Shown: positions 1 through 10,285, numbered from the stretch's first letter. The stretch is 64,000 bases of DNA from Alkalibacterium sp034520745 (GCA_034520745.1 JAXHNF010000011.1:77372-141371), one strand, 5' to 3'. Notes: generated by a model not told the origin, from the sequence alone. Numbers and translations are program-made.

Positions 1-620
1 ATGACTGATTGTGTTGCACCTGTTGTTGCGTCAGCTGATTCTTCTTCGCCGCCTTCAACACGTACTTCACCAGTTACTTCGCCTTCTGATAAGGTCAGCT
101 GATTCCTGATATTCTTCGCTTCCGAAGATCAGGTCGCCGTCAATCGTTCCGTCAGGCATTGAGAAGTTGTTGGCATTGACGTATACGTCGCCGGCAAGTG
201 TTCCGCCTTGGATACGGCTGTTTTCACTTTCAACTGTGACGCTTGGAACATGTCAGTGTGAAACTATTCCAGAATGTTACGGTCTTCGTCTTGTGTATAT
301 AGAGCCAGTTTACGAGCGATTTCGCCGTCGTTTGTTGGACCTTCTGCTAATGTCAGTTCCATGTCAGCTTCAACGTCACCTTCAAAGATAACGATCCATC
401 CGCCGTCAGCAGAAAACGCTTCTTCCAAATCGTCTGCACTGCCGATCACTGATTGTGTTGCACCAGTCGTTGCATCGGATTCTTCAGCTGTATCCTCTGT
501 CGTGTCCTCTGTTGTTTCTTCTGTCTCATCTGTTACTTCTTCCTCTGTATCATCTGCACCACATGCAGCAAGTAACCCCATGCTTGCTGTAATTAATAAT
601 AGTTTGTTCCACTTGATCAT
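1..620 (-). CDS. Bactofilin-like (polymer-forming) lipoprotein, C-terminus outside window
   Basis: The product starts with a lipoprotein signal peptide (basic start, hydrophobic core, lipobox LLAACG) and a long acidic Glu/Thr linker (residues 23-55), so it should be anchored outside the membrane. A globular part follows with GGTLAGDVYVNANNF-type short beta repeats, as in polymer-forming (bactofilin-like) proteins; this part is in another frame after a frameshift near 255-264, and a second shift lies near 100. The motif ATTGATQSV of the linker recurs at the window edge, so the module is duplicated and the gene continues beyond base 1. The start at 620 is preceded by AGGAGG with good spacing. 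No enzymatic residues are visible. The function is unknown; a surface or cell-wall role is inferred. Confidence 0.6.
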
Positions 621-666
621 TGCTTGTTCCTCCTACCGTTTTTTTGTTGTGATTAACTGCACATTT

Positions 667-694
667 ATAATACCATGTTTCTTTTTTATGTCAA
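667..694 (-). promoter_or_regulatory. Sigma-A promoter of the lipoprotein gene
   Basis: On the minus strand TTGACA (689-694) and an extended -10 TGG-TATTAT (667-672) are 16 bp apart, about 50 bp upstream of the lipoprotein ATG. The match to the housekeeping consensus is strong. Confidence 0.7.
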
Positions 695-699
695 AGTTT

Positions 700-1010
700 T
701 TTTATAAATCTTCCGTTGTTATTTTAAATTCTGATCATAAATGTTGACAATATGGGTTTCTGAGATTCGATTCTATTGTGAAAATATTATTTTTTCTCTC
801 ATTATATTTAAAAATACTTAACGTTTTTAAACTATGAGAAAAACCGAATAAACTCCTTGTTTTTTTTCCAACAAGCTCATTTGTGAACTTTCCGAGCGAG
901 CCATCCTCCCTCCAATCCAAAGTATGGGCTCCTCTCATTCTATTATATTTGAGCTGAGATCGCTGTGAGACTCTTCTGCTGATAAGATGCCTGTTGACTC
1001 ACATACATAA
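700..1010. other. Intergenic stretch without a convincing gene
   Basis: This AT-rich stretch lies between the lipoprotein promoter and the terminator of the small minus-strand gene. One short open frame (735-938) has no ribosome binding site or recognisable composition. I see nothing else. Confidence 0.5.
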
Positions 1011-1038
1011 AAAGCTGCCCTTATTTCAGAGCAGCTTT
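1011..1038 (-). terminator. Rho-independent terminator of the small gene
   Basis: An 8-bp perfect stem (AAAGCTGC/GCAGCTTT) with a 12-nt loop is followed on the minus strand by a T-run, 28 bp after the stop codon of the 1066-1273 gene. Confidence 0.7.
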
Positions 1039-1065
1039 CCATCGTTTCTTTATAGCAGTGTGGCA

Positions 1066-1273
1066 TCAAGGTAGCCCAGATTTGCGTGCTTCGATGATTC
1101 GCTTCTGGTCTTCTTCCGAGATGTCCAGCAGTGACGGATTGTCTAGAACGTTCTGATCGCCATGCTCTCTTACTCCATCTGTAATAATTTTTATCAATTC
1201 CGGTCACGATCGCCAATATTTCCGCTGGATGCTTATCTTTTGCACGCTCGTCAGAAACTTCTGTAAATAACAT
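1066..1273 (-). CDS. Small conserved-looking protein of unknown function (about 68 aa)
   Basis: The product begins MLFTEVSDERAKDKHPAEIL and, after one frameshift near 1193, continues as an acidic helical segment (DNPSLLDISEEDQKRIIEAR) to a TGA at 1066. The start has a good ribosome binding site (GGAAAGGGG, about 6 nt upstream). There is no signal peptide, membrane segment or family that I recognise. It stands alone between its own promoter with an embedded cre box and a clean terminator, so it is a real monocistronic unit controlled by carbon supply. Coding is inferred from the frame, ribosome binding site, promoter and terminator; the function is unknown. Confidence 0.5.
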
Positions 1274-1312
1274 AACGCATACCCCTTTCCATTCCTACTT
1301 ATTTTCATGTTA

Positions 1313-1345
1313 AGTATAGCATATATGAAAGCGCTTGAAAAGCAA
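1313..1345 (-). promoter_or_regulatory. Promoter with embedded cre (CcpA) box
   Basis: A -10 TATACT (1313-1318, minus strand) lies about 17 bp from a weak -35 TTTTCA. The near-palindrome TGAAAGCGCTTGAA (1326-1339) matches the CcpA cre consensus and sits in the spacer, a position that normally blocks polymerase. Catabolite repression of the small downstream gene is inferred. Confidence 0.6.
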
Positions 1346-1419
1346 TAACAGACTTGCCTTTCATGATTGATCAGAAAAGAAATCGAGCAGTTCTATACCC
1401 TTTTTCTTTTGACATACAG

Positions 1420-2627
1420 CTACATAGTTACAAACAGTTTATCCTCGAGCAGTCTCGGTGGTCTGACGAGCAGCGTCAGCACGAGACCAACGACTGCCAG
1501 CATACTCGCGATCAAAAAAGCATGTGTATCCTGGCTTGTCAGACCAAGCAGGAACGGACCGGCTAAAGAGGCCACACCATATGCCTGATAGATCAGGCCG
1601 TAGTTGGATCCAAAATAGTATGAACCAAAGTAGTCACTGGTGATGGCAGGAAACGTGGCAAGAAAGCCGCCAAAACTGCTGACGATCAGCATAAGTAAGA
1701 TGAAATACATGAAAGCCTGACTGGTCCACAAGCTTAGTGTTACCATTGACAAAGCTGTGTATCAGAAACAGCAGACTGAAGACACGCAGCCGTCCGATGA
1801 TATCCGATAATGCCCCCCAGCCGAGACGCCCTAAAGCATTGGCCACTGCAGCGACTGCGATCGAATAGCCGGCAATTTGAGGAGAAAGCCCTACGATTTC
1901 ACGGGCAATGTCCTGGGCCAGACCGATAACGACTAGACCACTCAGGCTGCCTATAAGATATATGACCCACAGAGATAAAAAGATCTCGTTTTCAGCATTT
2001 GTCTGGTTTCAAAATCATTCTCATTCACCAGTATGTTTTCTTTGTTTGCTGAGCCTTCAGGAATTTTAAGCATTTGCGCACCGATCAGTCCGATAACCGC
2101 ATACACTAAACCCTGCACAAGAAAAGTCGGCGACACGCCGATCGTTTCGATCAGATAACTTAAAACAAAATTAAAAACAAATCCACCCAGACCGAAAGCC
2201 CCGACAATGATGCCTGTAACCATCCCTTTCTTCTTGGGATACCGTTTCAGTGATGTCGACAGCGGGCACACATACACCATCCCGACACCGATTCCGCCCA
2301 ATACACTGTAACCGAAGTACAAGAGCGGCAGTGATCGGGCAAACGAAGCAACGATCAGACCGGCACTGAACAGCAGTATCCCTATCGTGGCAACTTTCCG
2401 TGGGCCGATCTTATCCTGCAGCCGGCCGGAAAAAATCGTGACCAGGGCAAAAATAAAAACGATCAGTGAATAAGCGGTATAGACTTCCGTTCGTTCCCAG
2501 CCATACGCGTCAACCAGTGGCTGGTTGAACAGACTCCAGGTATAGATCCCACCAAATACAGAGCTGCATCAGCACACCACCGAGCAGCACCTGCCACCGT
2601 TTTGTTCTCTTTTGTTTCCTTTTGCAT
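1420..2627 (-). CDS. MFS transporter, oxalate/formate antiporter (OFA) family
   Basis: This is a major facilitator of about 400 residues and twelve predicted membrane spans. The N-terminus carries the OFA hallmark RWQVLLGG...GGIYTWSLFNQPL. Later come GRLQDKIGPRK (the MFS loop 2-3 motif), FGYSVLGGIGVGMVYVCPL and NALGRLGWGALSDIIGR. At least three frameshifts break the frame (near 2560, 1950 and 1750), yet the family signature continues across them, so I treat it as one gene. The start at 2627 follows AGAGAG. OFA members exchange small mono- and dicarboxylates such as oxalate and formate; the substrate here cannot be read from sequence. It precedes the TauABC-like operon in map order but has its own upstream region. 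Confidence 0.75.
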
Positions 2628-2639
2628 TTAAACTCTCTC

Positions 2640-2990
2640 CTTTTTGAAAGTATAATACAGCTTTGTCGAAAAATAAAATAAATCTGGTAACATTTAAATG
2701 AAATTTAAATCGACGTGTTTAATGCATCATAAAAAACACTATACCATATTTTACAACCTCTCTTTAACATTTTATCTGTTTCATTTTGAAACGGATTATA
2801 CTGGATTAAATTGGGATAAATTCGACTCTGTTGCTTGACGCCTTACTTCAATCCCCTCAGTTTCTGCTTGTTACCTGCGTATTCAATGAAGCAGATATCC
2901 TAGAATCGACAGACGGTGCCAACCTTCAGAAAATCATCCTTAATCTGACCCTTGGCGTTTTATATCTGACGATTCACATATCAAGTTCAA
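2640..2990. other. AT-rich intergenic region
   Basis: About 350 bases lie between the MFS start and the hairpin at 2995. It should hold the MFS promoter (a TATTATAC-like -10 close to the start) and shows a TTTAAAT direct repeat near 2693-2710. The short frame at 2831-3019 has no ribosome binding site and runs into the hairpin. No gene is supported. Confidence 0.45.
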
Positions 2991-2994
2991 ATAA

Positions 2995-3050
2995 AATAAC
3001 ATATGCGCCTTCAAACTGAATCAAATCAGCCTGAAGGCGCATATGTTATT
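2995..3050. terminator. 19-bp perfect inverted repeat, terminator of the TauABC-like operon
   Basis: The arms at 2995-3013 and 3032-3050 are perfect inverted repeats of 19 bp around an 18-nt loop, with an AT-rich T-containing tail on the minus strand. It lies about 55 bp after the ATPase stop codon. Confidence 0.65.
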
Positions 3051-3103
3051 CTGTTTAATAAACTAACCGAAAATTCAAAACATTTATCCTGACAAAAAAC
3101 AGT

Positions 3104-3884
3104 TTATTCCTGACTGATCAGATCAAGGATTTCGTCTTTTCGTCTTCAAATAGTTTTCGTCCATTTCGATGCGGTGTGTTTCCAACCGAAACGCCGAGAA
3201 CGTATAGTCCACTTCGATCTCTTTCAGTATTCTGCCGGGCTGTTTTGACATCACGATCACACGTGTCCCGAGAGCCATGGCTTCATCGACATCATGGGTG
3301 ATCATCAGCACGGTATTATTGTTTTCTTTCACCACGGTTCCTGATCAGCCCCTGCATATTTAAACGGGTTAATGCGTCCAGAGCACCTAAGGGTTCGTCC
3401 ATAAGGATCAATTCTGGCTCATTTGCCAGAACTCTAGCCAAAGCGACTCTCTGTTTCATCTCCCAGACGGTTCAAAAACTCCTTTTTGGCTTCTGCTGAC
3501 AGATGCGATCTGTTTCAGTATATGATCCGTTTTTTCTTTTATCGTCTTGCGGTCCAGTCCTCTTATCCTCGGTCCGAAAGTTATGTTCTCTTCAACCGTC
3601 AGCCAGGGGTAAAGCGTCGGTGATTGAAAGACGACACCTTTATGCCAGTCCGGTCCCTTGATCTGCTGATCTTGAAAATATGCTGTCCCTTTTGTCGGGA
3701 ACTGGTATCCGGCAATGATTTTTAGCAGCGTACTTTTTCCGCATCCTGACGGTCCAAGAACACAGATGAATTCACCTTTATCAACCTTGAGATCGATACT
3801 TTCCAGTGCCGATGTCTGCTGATCACCTTCGCCGTAGACCATGGAAATATTTTCAAGCTTCACTATTTCTCTGTTTTCACTCAT
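3104..3884 (-). CDS. ABC transporter ATPase, taurine/sulfonate/nitrate type (TauB/SsuB-like)
   Basis: Nucleotide-binding subunit of an importer, with Walker A GPSGCGKST, Q-loop VVFQSPTLYPW, signature LSGEMKQRVALARVLA, Walker B ELILMDEPLGALD and switch MITHDVDEA. The signature is only restored if one G is added to a GGG run near 3468, and the C-terminus (DEILDLISQE) if one A is removed near 3137. Both are homopolymer indels. Its ATG overlaps the stop of the binding protein by 8 bp, showing translational coupling. The TauB/SsuB/NrtD group energises uptake of taurine, alkanesulfonates, nitrate or pyrimidine precursors. The sulfur genes next door favour an organosulfur substrate (inference). Confidence 0.8.
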
Positions 3885-4935
3885 TGAAATTCTTTACCCT
3901 TTCCATTACCTTCTCGATAAATTGAGGATCGATGAAGTCGTCATAGACTGACTGCTGAGGAGAGGTTTGAATCGATCCCTGCTCCTGCAGGAAATCTCCT
4001 GTTTCTTTCATCACTTGTGAAAAATCCCCTGGCGTATCACTCGTGCCCAGGTATTCCTGTGTCAGTTGATCTTAGGACCAAAGCCATAGTGACCCTTCCA
4101 TTTGACTCAAAGCGTCTTCAGCATCAATTTCCAGTGACTCTGACACGATTTGTGCCGCTTCTTCCTGGTCTTGGCGATAAACCTCGCCTCCTGCGATCGT
4201 TGCTTCAACGAAATCAGCAACGACTTCTGGATGCTGTTCAGAGAATGCTTTGCGTGTCAGCAGGACATTCGCCGTTTTGTGTCCCTTCTCGGCCACTTCG
4301 GCAGAAGAAATCAGCACTTCTCCGTCCTCAAGCAGTTTTCCTAAAGACGGCTGCCAAGTATATGCCGCGTCGATGTCCCCTCTTTCCCAGGCTGCGACGA
4401 TATCCATCGTCTGCATGTCCAGCAGTTCCACATTATCGGCAATGCCTTCATCATTCAAAGCCTGCAGCAGACTGTAATGTGACGTCGAAGCAAAGGTCGT
4501 CGCAATTTTTTTACCTTCTAGATCAGAAAGGTTCTCGATTCCTGAGCCGTTTCTTACCACCAGGGCTTCGATCTCTCCTAAAATTTCATGGAGCCAGATC
4601 AGTTCAGCTCCGATATCCGTTGCCAGCGCAATGATGCCATTGGTATTTCCCATCGATGCGAAATCAATACTACCAGAAGCTAAGGCCTTGTTTGCATCCA
4701 CCCCGGAGTCGAACACGATAAAATTCGTTTCAATGCCTTTATCATCAAAATAATCTTCATAAAATCCTGACGACAAAGCAACCATTTCATCATTGGGCAC
4801 ACGTAGATAACCGATATTGATCGTTTCAGGCTGATCAGTCTCCGCTTCACTCTCGTTTGTACAGCCCATTAACATCAGCGCCGCCATGCCTGTCAGGCTG
4901 AACAGCAGCTTCTTTTCCATTCTCTTTTTAAACAT
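3877..4935 (-). CDS. ABC transporter substrate-binding lipoprotein, TauA-like
   Basis: This lipoprotein has a basic start, hydrophobic stretch and lipobox LMGC, then the NMT1/TauA fold: INIGYLRVPNDE, ALASGSIDFASMGNTNG, EALVVRNGSGIENLSDLEGKKIA and AAYTWQPSLGKLL. It captures the substrate outside the membrane for the adjacent permease and ATPase. One frameshift near 4070 separates the last 65 residues (DFSQVMKETGDFL...). I choose the ATG at 4935, which overlaps the permease stop by 8 bp and follows a GGAAAAGGA ribosome binding site, over the in-frame ATG at 4956. Family members bind taurine, sulfonates or similar anions; the ligand is not certain. Confidence 0.78.
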
Positions 4936-5723
4936 CTTTATTCTTTTCCTTTCCAAAATATGAAATTTTCTTTCGAGCAGGATAAACAGCCCATGCCATC
5001 ATAATACCGGTTATCCCCATCAGGATGATCCCGACGAACATGACGTCTGATTTCAGGTATCTTGAGGCATCAATGACCATCCAGCCGATCCCTGAGGTTG
5101 CAGCTGTCATTTCTGCCGCAAACCAGTGTGGTATAGGCAAAGCCGCTGGCCGTGACCCCGGTGAAAATATCCGGCATGGCAGCGGGCAGGATGATCTTCA
5201 TGAAAACATCCTTCTAGAAGCCCCCAGCGACTGAGCGCTTTAAATATAATCGCGGTTGATACTGCTCACAGCAGCAACACAGGCGATATAGATGGGCGCG
5301 AAAGCTGCCAGGTACAGTAAGGTGACTTTCGATCCATCTTCAATCCCCAGCCATAAAATCAGCAAAGCGTCATAGGCCAGAGGCGGGATGGGACGGTAAA
5401 ACTGAACAATGAAGTCAATGATGGCCCGGAATTTAGTGAAAAATCCGCTCGACGAGTCCCAAAGGAATGGCCGTGATAACTGCCAGAAGCAGCGATCCGA
5501 ATAACCGTCTGAAACTGTCCCCCAAATGCTGCCATAAACTGATCCTGTTATAGCCATCCTGCAGGATCTGAACAAACGCGCGCCACACTTCCTGCGGGGA
5601 AGGCAGAATATGCGATGACAGACCTTCAGCCTGCGTTGCTAAGATCCAAATCAGCAAGATGACCAGCCATGTGCCTACGGTTAAAGTTCGTTCAAGATGT
5701 GTCTGCATTTTTTGCTGCTTCAT
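4928..5723 (-). CDS. ABC transporter permease, TauC/SsuC-like
   Basis: This is a membrane subunit of the BPD_transp_1 family with about six helices. Recognisable parts are the N-terminal span (TWLVILLIWILATQAEG), SHILPSPQEVWRAF typical of SsuC/TauC, FYRPIPPLAYDALLILWLGI, and the EAA-loop region before the C-terminal spans. Frameshifts near 5445, 5235 and 5140 split it, but the family pattern is continuous. The ATG at 5723 follows GGAGGAAACA. It is the first gene of a permease-binding protein-ATPase operon, 86 bp after the stop of the CoA-disulfide reductase gene with a terminator in between. Some read-through from the upstream sulfur genes is possible. Confidence 0.78.
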
Positions 5724-5766
5724 TGTTTCCTCCGTAATAAATAATTTACTCGTACATAACACCAAA

Positions 5767-5799
5767 AAGAAGAAAAATTCGTGCAGAATTTTTCTTCTT
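5767..5799 (-). terminator. Terminator after the CoA-disulfide reductase gene
   Basis: A perfect 14-bp inverted repeat (5767-5780 with 5786-5799) and 5-nt loop are followed by a T-run on the minus strand. It begins 11 bp after the reductase stop codon. Confidence 0.75.
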
Positions 5800-5809
5800 G
5801 ATTGATGTT

Positions 5810-7516
5810 TTAGGCAAAGTTGTAATCTGTGACGACTGGCTCTCGGTTCAGTCTAACATCATTGAAATATTCGTACTCGCTCACTTCCAAGGAATGAACC
5901 GTCGATGTTATAGATGTTTGAATACCCTAACTGTCCCAAAGCACGAACCATATTGTAGCTGCGCTGACTTGAACGGCAGTGAACATAAACCGGCTGATCT
6001 TTTGGAATTTCATCCAGACGATCACGGAATTGACTCAATGGAATATTGACTGCACCTTTAATATGACTCAGTGCGTGTTCATCTTCTTCTCTGGCATCAG
6101 AATGATCATTGCCTTGCTTTTCAACCAATTCTCTGACTTTTGTTACCGGTACTTTCTTGAATTCACCATTCAGAATATTCAATCCTACCAGCACGGCATG
6201 GTTGACAACATCTTTGGCTGTCGAGAAATGTGGGGAATACGTAAGTTCAAGTTCTTTCAGTTGTTCCAGGTTCGCGTGAAGCATGATAGCCGTTGCCATA
6301 ACATCGGATTCGTTTGTCTACATTTCCTTTTCCTACTGCTTGGGCTCCAAAGGATCTGACCAGATGGCACAGCGAAAATCAATTTGAAGAATAAATTCTC
6401 TGCGTCTGGCATTATTGAAACTTTATCTTTTGGAATGACATAAGCAAAATCATAGTCGATACCGGCTTGTTGAAGTTGTTTTTCATTTAATCCCGTGTTA
6501 GCGGCATTCATATCAAACATTTCACACTTGAAGACCCGATCACACCCGTGTTCAGATAGGTTCTACCATATACATGATCAGCCGCTGCACGCGCTTGACG
6601 CTGAGCAGGACCTGCTAGTGTGACAGCATCGTTTTCTTGCGTGTGAAGAAACAGGTGCTTTCAATCGCATCACCCACAGCATAAATAGAAGGGTCTGAGG
6701 TCTGGTAATGGTGATTGACTTTGATTGCGCCAGTCGTCTCGCCCAGCTCCAGTCCGGCATCCACAGCTAATGTCGTTTCAGGACGGACACCTATTGCCAT
6801 CACAACGGCTTGGGCTTTGACTTCTTTTCCTGACTGAAGGATGACACGGTCAGAAGCGATTTCTTTAACACCATCTTCTAAAATCAAATCTACACCTTTG
6901 TTCATAATTTCTCTGTGTATCATTTGGACCATGTCAAAATCCATCGGTGCCATGACCTGATTTTGAGCTTCGATTATCGTGACTGGCGTAACCCGCTTTT
7001 TTCAGGTTTTCTGCCACTTCCAGTCCAATGTAGCCACCACCGACGACTGCCACTTCTTTTACATCATTGGCTTTTGTATAACCCATTAATGCTTCAACGT
7101 CAGGAACAGTTTTCATCACGAAGACATGCGGATCGTTGATGCCTTTGATGCTTTGAGGCATGATCGCTTTAGCTCCGGGAGAATAGAAGAGTACATCGTA
7201 TGATTCGATGTATGATTCTCCTGTTTCATGATTTTTCACTTCAATTGTTTTATCTTCGCGGTTTATGCTCATTACTTCACTGCGTACACGAGCATCGATA
7301 TTATATTGTGTTTTAAATCCATTAGGCACATCGGTCAAAGTCCTGTGATTCTTTAACGTCACCACTTATGTGAAAGGGGATACTGCAGTTTGAAAAGGAT
7401 ACATAAGGTCCTTTTTCAAACATGATGATTTCAGCCTGTTCATCCAGTCTTCTTACACGTGCGGCAACAGATGCTCCACCGGCAACTCCGCCGACGATCA
7501 ATACTTTTTTACTCAT
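5810..7516 (-). CDS. cdr: CoA-disulfide reductase fused to a rhodanese domain
   Basis: This is an FAD/NAD(P) disulfide reductase of about 565 residues. In order it shows the FAD-binding VGGVAGGASVAARVRR, the single redox cysteine in SFSNCSIPF (CDR family position near 43), the NAD site VVGGGYIGLEVAENLKKAG, IYAVGDAIE, a dimerisation domain, and a C-terminal rhodanese domain with active-site loop VHCRSSQRS. CDR-rhodanese fusions reduce CoA disulfide, polysulfide or persulfide. Frameshifts occur near 7350, 6950, 6620, 6370 and 5860. The ATG at 7516 follows AGGAGGAATT. It is 26 bp downstream of the YeeE/YedE transporter gene, so the pair probably imports and processes reduced sulfur (inference). 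Confidence 0.85.
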
Positions 7517-7542
7517 TATTATAATTCCTCCTGATATTTTTA

Positions 7543-8854
7543 TTATTTTTTCATGCGATGCGGCAGGATGCATACTTTACCGGCAAATACTTTCATGCCG
7601 GTAATGCCGCCCAGTGTCATGGCTACTAAGAAAAACCAGCCTGAAATTGAGAAACTGGCAATCGACGCATACATCGCTCCAATGTTACACCCAAGCCCAA
7701 AGCGCGAGCCAAATCCCAACAGCAGGCCGCCAAGTGCGAAGTAGCCGGCGTCTTTCTTTTTGAAATCGAAATCAAATGTGAAACGTCTGGCTAACAAGAA
7801 AGCGATCGTGCAGCCGAAGAACAGACCGATGTTTCGGATGGTTCCACCGTCGTTAAGCAGACCGGCCTGGACCTTATCGATATGCGAGCCAAAATATTCA
7901 GCCGGCAAATGGATTCCAAGCTGTTCAAAGACCGCAACATTCCATGTCAGCAAAGCTGTTGAGACGCCCCAGTTTTTATTGGTCGTGACCAGGACGAACA
8001 GGGCACCGAAAGCCAGTATCAATGCACCTGAGATGAAACTCCATCTTTGAACAAACAGTTTATGGTAAGTCTGATGACTGAAAAATGGAGCCTGCTCATC
8101 ATCCGCCAGCGGTTTTTCAAATTCTTCATAGTCACTGGTCGGATCCATATAAGTGCCTTCAGCCTTGCGTTTGTTTTTCATACTTGACGATGATCCAGTA
8201 AAGTACCCCAAGCAGACTTGCAACGAAGAGGAGCGAACCGAAATATCCCAGTACTTGCGGAAGATGCAGCTGAACGCCTACCTTTCCAACTGCCGTGCGA
8301 TCGACGACTTGTCTCAGGAAATGTCCAGGTGATGTCCCGATAACAAAAAAGATAAAAGCGATCAGCGCCCGTCCGGAACCTTCACCAAAGTCCGCCAGTG
8401 TTCCCGAGCCACAGCCTCCAGCCAGCATCATACCGACGCCAAAAACAAAACCACCGATGATGGTTGCTATGTTAGTGAAATAAACATTGGTTGTTCCGGG
8501 TATGAACGCTTCTCCTTCAGCTGCCATATAAGCGGGCAAGAGGCCATTTTGTGCAGCCTGCCACTGGATGCCCATGGTCACAAGTGCTGTGACAAACAGC
8601 AGGACAAGCAGCGCTTTGGACAAGCTTCCTTCCCCTCTCATATAGATCCGTTTTATTCCGCCGGCAAAACCGAATCTTGCCCGAGTCAACGTATAGCCTA
8701 AAATCAGACCGGCAAACAAAAACAACGGTAGTTTTGCTGACAGAGTATGCAGATAACCACTGAACCATCCCATCATGATGATCAGCCCGAAACCGATCAC
8801 TGGCTGAGCGTAAGACACTTTCCTTCTTTTAACTACCACACTTGATTGAGCCAT
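7543..8854 (-). CDS. YeeE/YedE (TsuA-like) thiosulfate/sulfur transporter
   Basis: Polytopic membrane protein of about 436 residues with two homologous halves, each having a conserved glycine-cysteine motif: GGCGSGTLADFGEG in the first and GLGCNIGA in the second. Established work on YeeE (TsuA) shows that such cysteines relay thiosulfate through the channel. One frameshift in an A-run near 8170 makes it look like two overlapping genes; the junction (VKYEK then NKRKAEGTYMDP) reads as one cytoplasmic linker. The start at 8854 follows GGAGGTAAGTCG. The CoA-disulfide reductase gene follows in the same operon. Thiosulfate is the best guess for substrate, but related proteins move selenium or other sulfur species. 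Confidence 0.75.
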
Positions 8855-8900
8855 CGACTTACCTCCAAATTAAATTTAGAAAATCTCGGACAAAGAACAG

Positions 8901-8944
8901 ACTATACAATGGGCATGAATTAATTAGTGAACTTATTCACTAAT
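8901..8944 (-). promoter_or_regulatory. Promoter and palindromic operator upstream of the sulfur transporter
   Basis: On the minus strand TATAGT (8901-8906) is a good -10. A perfect 9-bp inverted repeat, ATTAGTGAA-N4-TTCACTAAT (8923-8944), covers the -35 region and has LysR-box geometry (T-N11-A type). Control by the divergent LysR regulator is inferred. Confidence 0.55.
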
Positions 8945-9206
8945 GCATCCGCAATTTTCTTTCGTAGTTTAAGAATACTCAATATTTAAACCCTTGTAAA
9001 ATAGCGTTTCAGAATGTATCCATTACTAAAAAGAATGGATTTGTGTATATAAATATGAAAAAGCGCTTACTTTGTCAATTGGGTCACAAATATGAACGCC
9101 AACATTGTGAAATGTTTAGTAATCTTTCAGGGAAGTTGTCGATTAAATCTTATCGTGGTATAGTTATTAGATAAATGTAACGTATAAAAAGGAGGTTTAT
9201 CATCTG
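8945..9206 (+). promoter_or_regulatory. Divergent intergenic region with the lysR promoter
   Basis: TTGTCG (9136-9141) and TATAGT (9159-9164) are 17 bp apart on the plus strand, forming a good sigma-A promoter 43 bp before the LysR ATG. A weaker cre-like AAGCGCTT core is at 9060-9068. The rest is AT-rich without genes. Confidence 0.6.
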
Positions 9207-10100
9207 ATGCTTGATTACCGTTATCACACTTTTTTAATGGTTGCAAACGAACGTAATTACACTAAAGCGGCTAAGAAACTGTCGCTGAGTCAGCCAGCTG
9301 TAACCAAACACATTCAATACATCGAGAATCAACTGGATGTCAAACTCTTCAATTATCAGGACAGACAGTTAACGCTGACACATAATGGCATCTATTTAAA
9401 GTTAAAACTTGAAAAATTAGAGGAAGACATTGCGGAAATCAAATCCCGATTTTCAGGAGAGAAACCGGCGTGTCAATTGACTCTGGGCGCCAGCCGGACG
9501 ATCGGCGAATACTTTATCCCTTCCTATACAGAACTTCTAAATATACCCGATCTAAAAATCGACTTGGTTGTCGATAACACGACACAATTATTGAAAATGC
9601 TGGATGAACAGAAGATAAAGTATGCGTTTATTTCAGGGCCCGTGGATACAGAACAGTATTGTACACGGTCATTTTACCGTGACAACGTTGTCCTCGCATG
9701 CTCGCCAGCGCATCCGCTCGCCGGAAAAACTGTAGAAATTTCAGATTTATTTTCCGAAACATTATTGTCTCGTGAACAGGGCTCCGGTGTCTGCGACAGT
9801 GTAGAGCACTTCTTAAAGGAGCAAGGGCTATCGTGCGATCAGTTCAGGCAGAAATCACGTATCGGTAATATCGCCTTGTTGAAAAAATACATCGCTGAAA
9901 ATGAAGGCATTGGTTTTCTTTATGCTATCTCAGTTAGAGAGGAACTAGACAGTCAGAGGCTCGAAACGATCACCATCAAAGACGCTGCATTTTATCAGGA
10001 TTTTTATCTGGTATGCAACAAAAGGACATATCAAAAAAATGAAGTGGAAAAAATCATTCATTTATTTACCAAAAATCTGGATCCTACTCTCTCGATGTGA
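9207..10100 (+). CDS. LysR-family transcriptional regulator
   Basis: Intact 297-residue LysR protein. The N-terminal winged helix-turn-helix reads FLMVANERNYTKAAKKLSLSQPAVTKHIQYIENQL, and the C-terminal half is a periplasmic-binding-like effector domain (LTLGASRTIGEYFIP..., ACSPAHPLAGK, GIGFLYAISVREEL). The start follows AAAGGAGG. It is divergent from the sulfur transporter and reductase operon and is one of the few long genes here with no frameshift. By the usual LysR arrangement it should regulate those genes, and possibly the TauABC-like operon, in response to a sulfur metabolite. That target assignment is an inference from position and the palindrome at 8923-8944. Confidence 0.85.
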   Translation: MLDYRYHTFLMVANERNYTKAAKKLSLSQPAVTKHIQYIENQLDVKLFNYQDRQLTLTHNGIYLKLKLEKLEEDIAEIKSRFSGEKPACQLTLGASRTIGEYFIPSYTELLNIPDLKIDLVVDNTTQLLKMLDEQKIKYAFISGPVDTEQYCTRSFYRDNVVLACSPAHPLAGKTVEISDLFSETLLSREQGSGVCDSVEHFLKEQGLSCDQFRQKSRIGNIALLKKYIAENEGIGFLYAISVREELDSQRLETITIKDAAFYQDFYLVCNKRTYQKNEVEKIIHLFTKNLDPTLSM

Positions 10101-10156
10101 ACCGATCCAGTGAAATAAGTTGTCAGTGTGTCCACAGTTCTAACAGCGTATAACCA

Positions 10157-10199
10157 AAAAAGCATTCACGGACTCTTATAGAATCCGTGAATGCTTTTT
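10157..10199 (+). terminator. Terminator downstream of lysR
   Basis: A 16-bp perfect stem (10157-10172 with 10184-10199) with an 11-nt loop ends in a T-run on both strands, so it can serve lysR (plus) and the pspC gene (minus). Confidence 0.75.
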
Positions 10200-10285
10200 C
10201 AGTTTGGTGGACATGATTCCAGTCAAAGCCGTGATGAGCGAACATTGATCTCTACAGTCACCGCCACTTTTTTCGGATCATGTTT

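Noticed and set aside
735..938. Minus-strand frame of 67 codons
   Set aside because: No ribosome binding site, no recognisable composition, and it lies in AT-rich intergenic sequence.
2831..3019. Plus-strand frame of 62 codons
   Set aside because: It runs into a 19-bp inverted repeat that is a terminator, and it has no ribosome binding site.
4017..4634. Long plus-strand frame of 205 codons
   Set aside because: It is antisense to the TauA-like gene, which has a lipobox and clear family motifs.
8159..8223. Two separate overlapping YeeE/YedE genes
   Set aside because: The junction is an A-run with a one-base frame change and reads as one cytoplasmic linker; full-length YeeE/YedE proteins have both halves.
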